This document shows positions 61,275 to 64,000 of a stretch of 64,000 bases of DNA, one piece after another. Where the stretch lies: contig JBAZHC010000002.1 of the NCBI GenBank assembly GCA_041652575.1, positions 62,001 through 126,000 on the forward strand. The letters run 5' to 3'. The stretch is from Phycisphaerae bacterium (GTDB lineage Bacteria > Planctomycetota > Phycisphaerae > Sedimentisphaerales > UBA12454). The notes beneath the pieces were generated by a model. That model was not told the DNA's origin. It did no database searches and was given only the letters and a program-made list of their open reading frames with translations. The translations under genes were made by a program, and so were the position numbers. The first letter of the stretch is position 1, and every line of letters starts with the position of its first letter.

Positions 61275-62031
61275 ATTTCTCGACCTTTTGAAGCTCTTCC
61301 GATTTATCTTTCGATAAATCAATATTTTTCAGCGAATCGTCTTTAGGCAAAATCAGTAAAAACTCATTGCATTTGTCTATTTCGCATTTACCCGAAGCAA
61401 GTTCAAAATCCAGGATATGACCGCCTTGTGTGAAATCGCTGCTTAGAAAATGGAAATGGCAGCCGGGGACGTTCAGACCTTTTACGAAAGGCGGAGTCCT
61501 GAAACCGACGATTGTGCCTGTTACGTCATTGATTTCAAAAACCGGCTGGGTTTTGGCAACCTCAGCCAAAGGCGGATAAGGTTTTTGCTGTGCGGGAACG
61601 CTTCGCACTTTTATATGTTTAAAAGTTCCGGAAATTTTAACTGCTAAAAACTGGTTCTGGTTTGGAACTTTTTCGTCGATAATAGATTCGACGGTTTTGA
61701 AATCTGCCGTTTGAATTTTAAATTGCGTATCTGGTTTAAAATTACAGACTGTTGCGAAAGGCGTTTTGATGTCAGAGACGGGGCGATAAACTTTGCCGTC
61801 GGATTTAATTTGATAAATCCTGCCGTCCAGGATTGCCATTTCACCGTCGAGTTTGTCGAATGTGCCGATGCCGAAATCGCCGTAAGTCAGCAATTGCCGA
61901 CAGGTCATTTGTCCGTCATAAGCACCGGCCAGCAGGGCGTCTATGGTAGATGTCTGTGTAATCCTGTCATACCTGTTTGTCAGGCATCCGCCGCAAAACA
62001 CCAATATGGCAATCAGCAATATTTTTTTCAT
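61273..62031 (-). CDS. Alpha-acetolactate decarboxylase, lipoprotein form
   Basis: 252 residues. Converts acetolactate to acetoin. STIDALLAGAYDGQMTCRQL and YGDFGIGTFDKLDGEMAILD match the family start, TPFATVCNF follows, and the zinc site is in NVPGCHFHFLS with the second His group in QGGHILDFE. Unlike most family members, it begins with a lipoprotein-type signal (MKKILLIAILVFCGGC), so it should be on the membrane or exported. The ATG at 62031 has GGAGC upstream; a longer frame reading is not needed. Confidence 0.88.
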   Translation of the reverse strand: MKKILLIAILVFCGGCLTNRYDRITQTSTIDALLAGAYDGQMTCRQLLTYGDFGIGTFDKLDGEMAILDGRIYQIKSDGKVYRPVSDIKTPFATVCNFKPDTQFKIQTADFKTVESIIDEKVPNQNQFLAVKISGTFKHIKVRSVPAQQKPYPPLAEVAKTQPVFEINDVTGTIVGFRTPPFVKGLNVPGCHFHFLSSDFTQGGHILDFELASGKCEIDKCNEFLLILPKDDSLKNIDLSKDKSEELQKVEK

Positions 62032-62224
62032 TTTCTGCTCCAAAAAAAACGTAAAAAACACAGTAACCAGATAAACATTATATCTGAAATGGTTCATTCT
62101 GTAAACTTTTGTGAAAACAGGGATTTAACTTGACCTGATTATTGTGATTTTGTACTATCCCCCTGATTTTAAGCGTTCTGTAATCATAAATTCAGGCTGA
62201 AAATCTTATTTTAAGGAGGATATT

Positions 62225-62518
62225 ATGTTTCACGAGCCTTCCAAGACAGACAATCCCAATTACGCAGTAGGCTATAAAAGCAAACTTGGGATATTAATGT
62301 TTGTCATCTACGCTGTTATTTACGCCGGTTTTGTCGCCGTGAATGTGGCGAAACCGGTTTTAATGGAAAAACAAATAATATTCGGGCAGAACCTTGCGGT
62401 TGTCTACGGATTAGGATTGATAATTTTCGCCCTTATTCTCGCGATGATTTACAATCATCTCTGTACGTGTCAGGAACGGCGGGAAAGTAAAAACGCGGCA
62501 GAAGGAGGACAAAAGTAA
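62225..62518 (+). CDS. DUF485 small membrane protein
   Basis: 97 residues with two hydrophobic helices (about 22-42 and 57-77) and a charged tail, the plan of the YjcH/DUF485 family. It is nearly always next to an ActP-type symporter, as here. Its stop overlaps the symporter start. AGGAGG precedes the ATG. Confidence 0.92.
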   Translation: MFHEPSKTDNPNYAVGYKSKLGILMFVIYAVIYAGFVAVNVAKPVLMEKQIIFGQNLAVVYGLGLIIFALILAMIYNHLCTCQERRESKNAAEGGQK

Positions 62519-64000
62519 TGGCATTTATTATTTTCGCAACTTTCGTAATTTTCGTATTATTTTTATCGTTCTATTTTGCCAGGCAAACCAAATCCGCAAG
62601 CGGTTTTTATACGGCAGGCGGTCAGATTCACTGGGCTGTAAACGGAGTTTCCTTTGCCGGCGATTATCTTTCCGCGGCGTCGTTTCTCGGCATTTGTGGT
62701 ATGATTGCGGTTGTCGGCTACGACGGATTTTTATATTCGATTGGTTATCTTGCCGGCTGGATAGTCGCGCTCTTTGTTGTCGCAGAGCCGATGAAACGTC
62801 TGGGGAAATATACATTCACCGATGCGCTTGATTCGACCTTTAATTCGCCGGGCATTCAGCTCGTAGCGGGTATCAGCACGCTTATAGTTTCTATTTGCTA
62901 TCTAATTCCGCAAATGGTTGGGGCGGGTGTCCTGGTTACGCCTCTTTTGGGTCTGCCTCACGCCGTTGGGGTTATTATGGTCGGAACTATCGTTATAATT
63001 ATTGTCGCGACCGCCGGTATGAAGTCCACGACTTATGTACAATTTCTTAAAGGCGCTCTTTTGCTTATATTTTCCACAATTCTCGTTATCGCTGTTTGTC
63101 ATCGGGGGTTGACGACACAGCCCGACCATGGCGGAAAAAACCCATATTATGATTATAGAAAAATTCCCGGTTTACGCCAAAATGGAAGGATTGAACCCGC
63201 CTCGGCCGGATTCACATTTGCCGCTCAGCAGGCAAGTACAACTTCTGCTGGCGAGCTTTCTGTCAATTTTGTCAAACTTAAGGAAAAGGACAGGTTTACA
63301 TGGTGGCAGGTAAATAAAAATAATGAGACAATCGAACTGGTTGAAACCGCTTCTGAAACAATTCGAGGCGATGGAACCAGATTTATTAACGGCATTGAGA
63401 ATAATAACGAACTGCAGCTCGGAAGTCTGGTACAAATCGCAGGCAAATCAGGCAAAGAGGCCAACACTGGTCCGGTGGGTATGTTTAAAATGCTTTCGCT
63501 GTTATCCGATAAAGATACAATCGTAAAGCGATGGAAAAAGGCGGCGGTCTTCAGCGATGGTGACCATATGGTAACGCTTTTCGCTCCGGTAGAGACTCCA
63601 GGCAATAAAATAATGAGGCCGGGGCTTAAATTCGAGGTAGAAGGATCAATACTGCAGCGGCTTGATTTTGTTTCTCTTATGCTTGCGCTTTTCTGCGGAA
63701 CTGCTGCGCTGCCGCATATTCTTATAAGATATTATACTGTACCCAGTCCCGCCTGTGCGCGTAAGTCAACTATTGTCGCAATTGCGACTATTGGCTTTTT
63801 CTATATTCTCACACTGTATATGGGTCTTGGCGCGATGGTCAACAGTGTGGTAAATCCGTTCAGCGATAATATGTCGGCTCCACTGCTTGCCCGGTCGTTT
63901 AATACGTTTCTGTTTGCGATTATTTCAGCGATTGCTTTTGCAACCGTTCTCGGTACGGTAAGCGGTCTGATTATCGCCGCATCCGGCGCGGTCGCGCATG
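62518..64000 (+). CDS. ActP-like sodium:solute symporter, 3'-truncated by window edge
   Basis: Open from ATG at 62518 (GGAGG upstream) to the window end, 494 codons so far. N-terminal helix, then GQIHWAVNGVSFAGDYLSAASFLG and YLAGWIVALFVVAEP typical of the sodium:solute symporter family, subgroup ActP (acetate). Unlike enterobacterial ActP, a soluble stretch of about 170 residues (codons about 200-370) lies between early and later membrane helices. Later FCGTAALPHILIRYYTV is a conserved family block. The substrate is probably a short carboxylate. Confidence 0.93.
   Translation, partial: MAFIIFATFVIFVLFLSFYFARQTKSASGFYTAGGQIHWAVNGVSFAGDYLSAASFLGICGMIAVVGYDGFLYSIGYLAGWIVALFVVAEPMKRLGKYTFTDALDSTFNSPGIQLVAGISTLIVSICYLIPQMVGAGVLVTPLLGLPHAVGVIMVGTIVIIIVATAGMKSTTYVQFLKGALLLIFSTILVIAVCHRGLTTQPDHGGKNPYYDYRKIPGLRQNGRIEPASAGFTFAAQQASTTSAGELSVNFVKLKEKDRFTWWQVNKNNETIELVETASETIRGDGTRFINGIENNNELQLGSLVQIAGKSGKEANTGPVGMFKMLSLLSDKDTIVKRWKKAAVFSDGDHMVTLFAPVETPGNKIMRPGLKFEVEGSILQRLDFVSLMLALFCGTAALPHILIRYYTVPSPACARKSTIVAIATIGFFYILTLYMGLGAMVNSVVNPFSDNMSAPLLARSFNTFLFAIISAIAFATVLGTVSGLIIAASGAVAH

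Overview
The window reads as a chromosomal segment of a planctomycete, most likely of the class Phycisphaerae. Signs of this are the 'small basic protein' family shared by Planctomycetes, Verrucomicrobia and Chlamydiae (48939-49262), the NfeD/FloA raft operon with a planctomycete-type partner, a zinc-ribbon protein and DPNxP-rich secreted proteins. Base composition is moderate (about mid-40s % GC by eye), and TTG or GTG starts with clear Shine-Dalgarno sites are frequent. I see no rRNA, tRNA, CRISPR array or intact insertion sequence. The taxonomic call is inference.

Layout. 1-11139 (+): truncated P1B-type metal ATPase, an ABC exporter with a membrane-anchored partner, UvrD/PcrA helicase, glucose-6-phosphate isomerase, mannose-1-phosphate guanylyltransferase and RuvX. 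11155-17804 (-): nusA-infB-rbfA-(degenerate endonuclease III)-hisG-yebC, preceded by a consensus promoter and a structured leader of about 280 nt that ends in an intrinsic terminator. 18245-21209 (-): rarA, 5-formyl-THF cyclo-ligase, L,D-transpeptidase. 21294-25353: a diguanylate cyclase diverging from a motility-flavoured set (MerR-like regulator, FlgB-like protein, FlhG-like ATPase, FliA-like sigma factor). 25435-30012: dapF and a queuosine set (queG, queF, queC, queE). 30106-34309: murC-murB-ddl-ftsQ.

34310-37668 is accessory in character: a remnant of a Fis-type HTH, two AT-rich genes, a secreted nuclease and a repeat-derived inverted repeat. 37673-41448 (-): hom, an ApgM-family protein (probable non-orthologous homoserine kinase) and aspartate kinase, followed by an RluA-type pseudouridine synthase; then degP (+). 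44003-50094 (-): NfeD, NfeD-short, FloA, a protein carrying an in-frame palindromic insertion, an aminotransferase, the small basic protein and a SPOR-like protein. 50450-56621 (+): rpmF-plsX-fabH-[four-helix-bundle element]-fabD-fabG-acpP-fabF, then carB. 60015-64000: two related small secreted proteins, a lipoprotein acetolactate decarboxylase, and a DUF485/ActP-type symporter pair cut by the window end.

The most notable non-standard structures are the nusA leader RNA, an intervening-sequence-like element (inverted repeats around an S23-type four-helix-bundle gene) inside the fatty-acid operon, three palindromic decamers at exact 21-bp spacing upstream of carB, and a 67-bp palindrome inserted in frame in the gene at 44003-44656.
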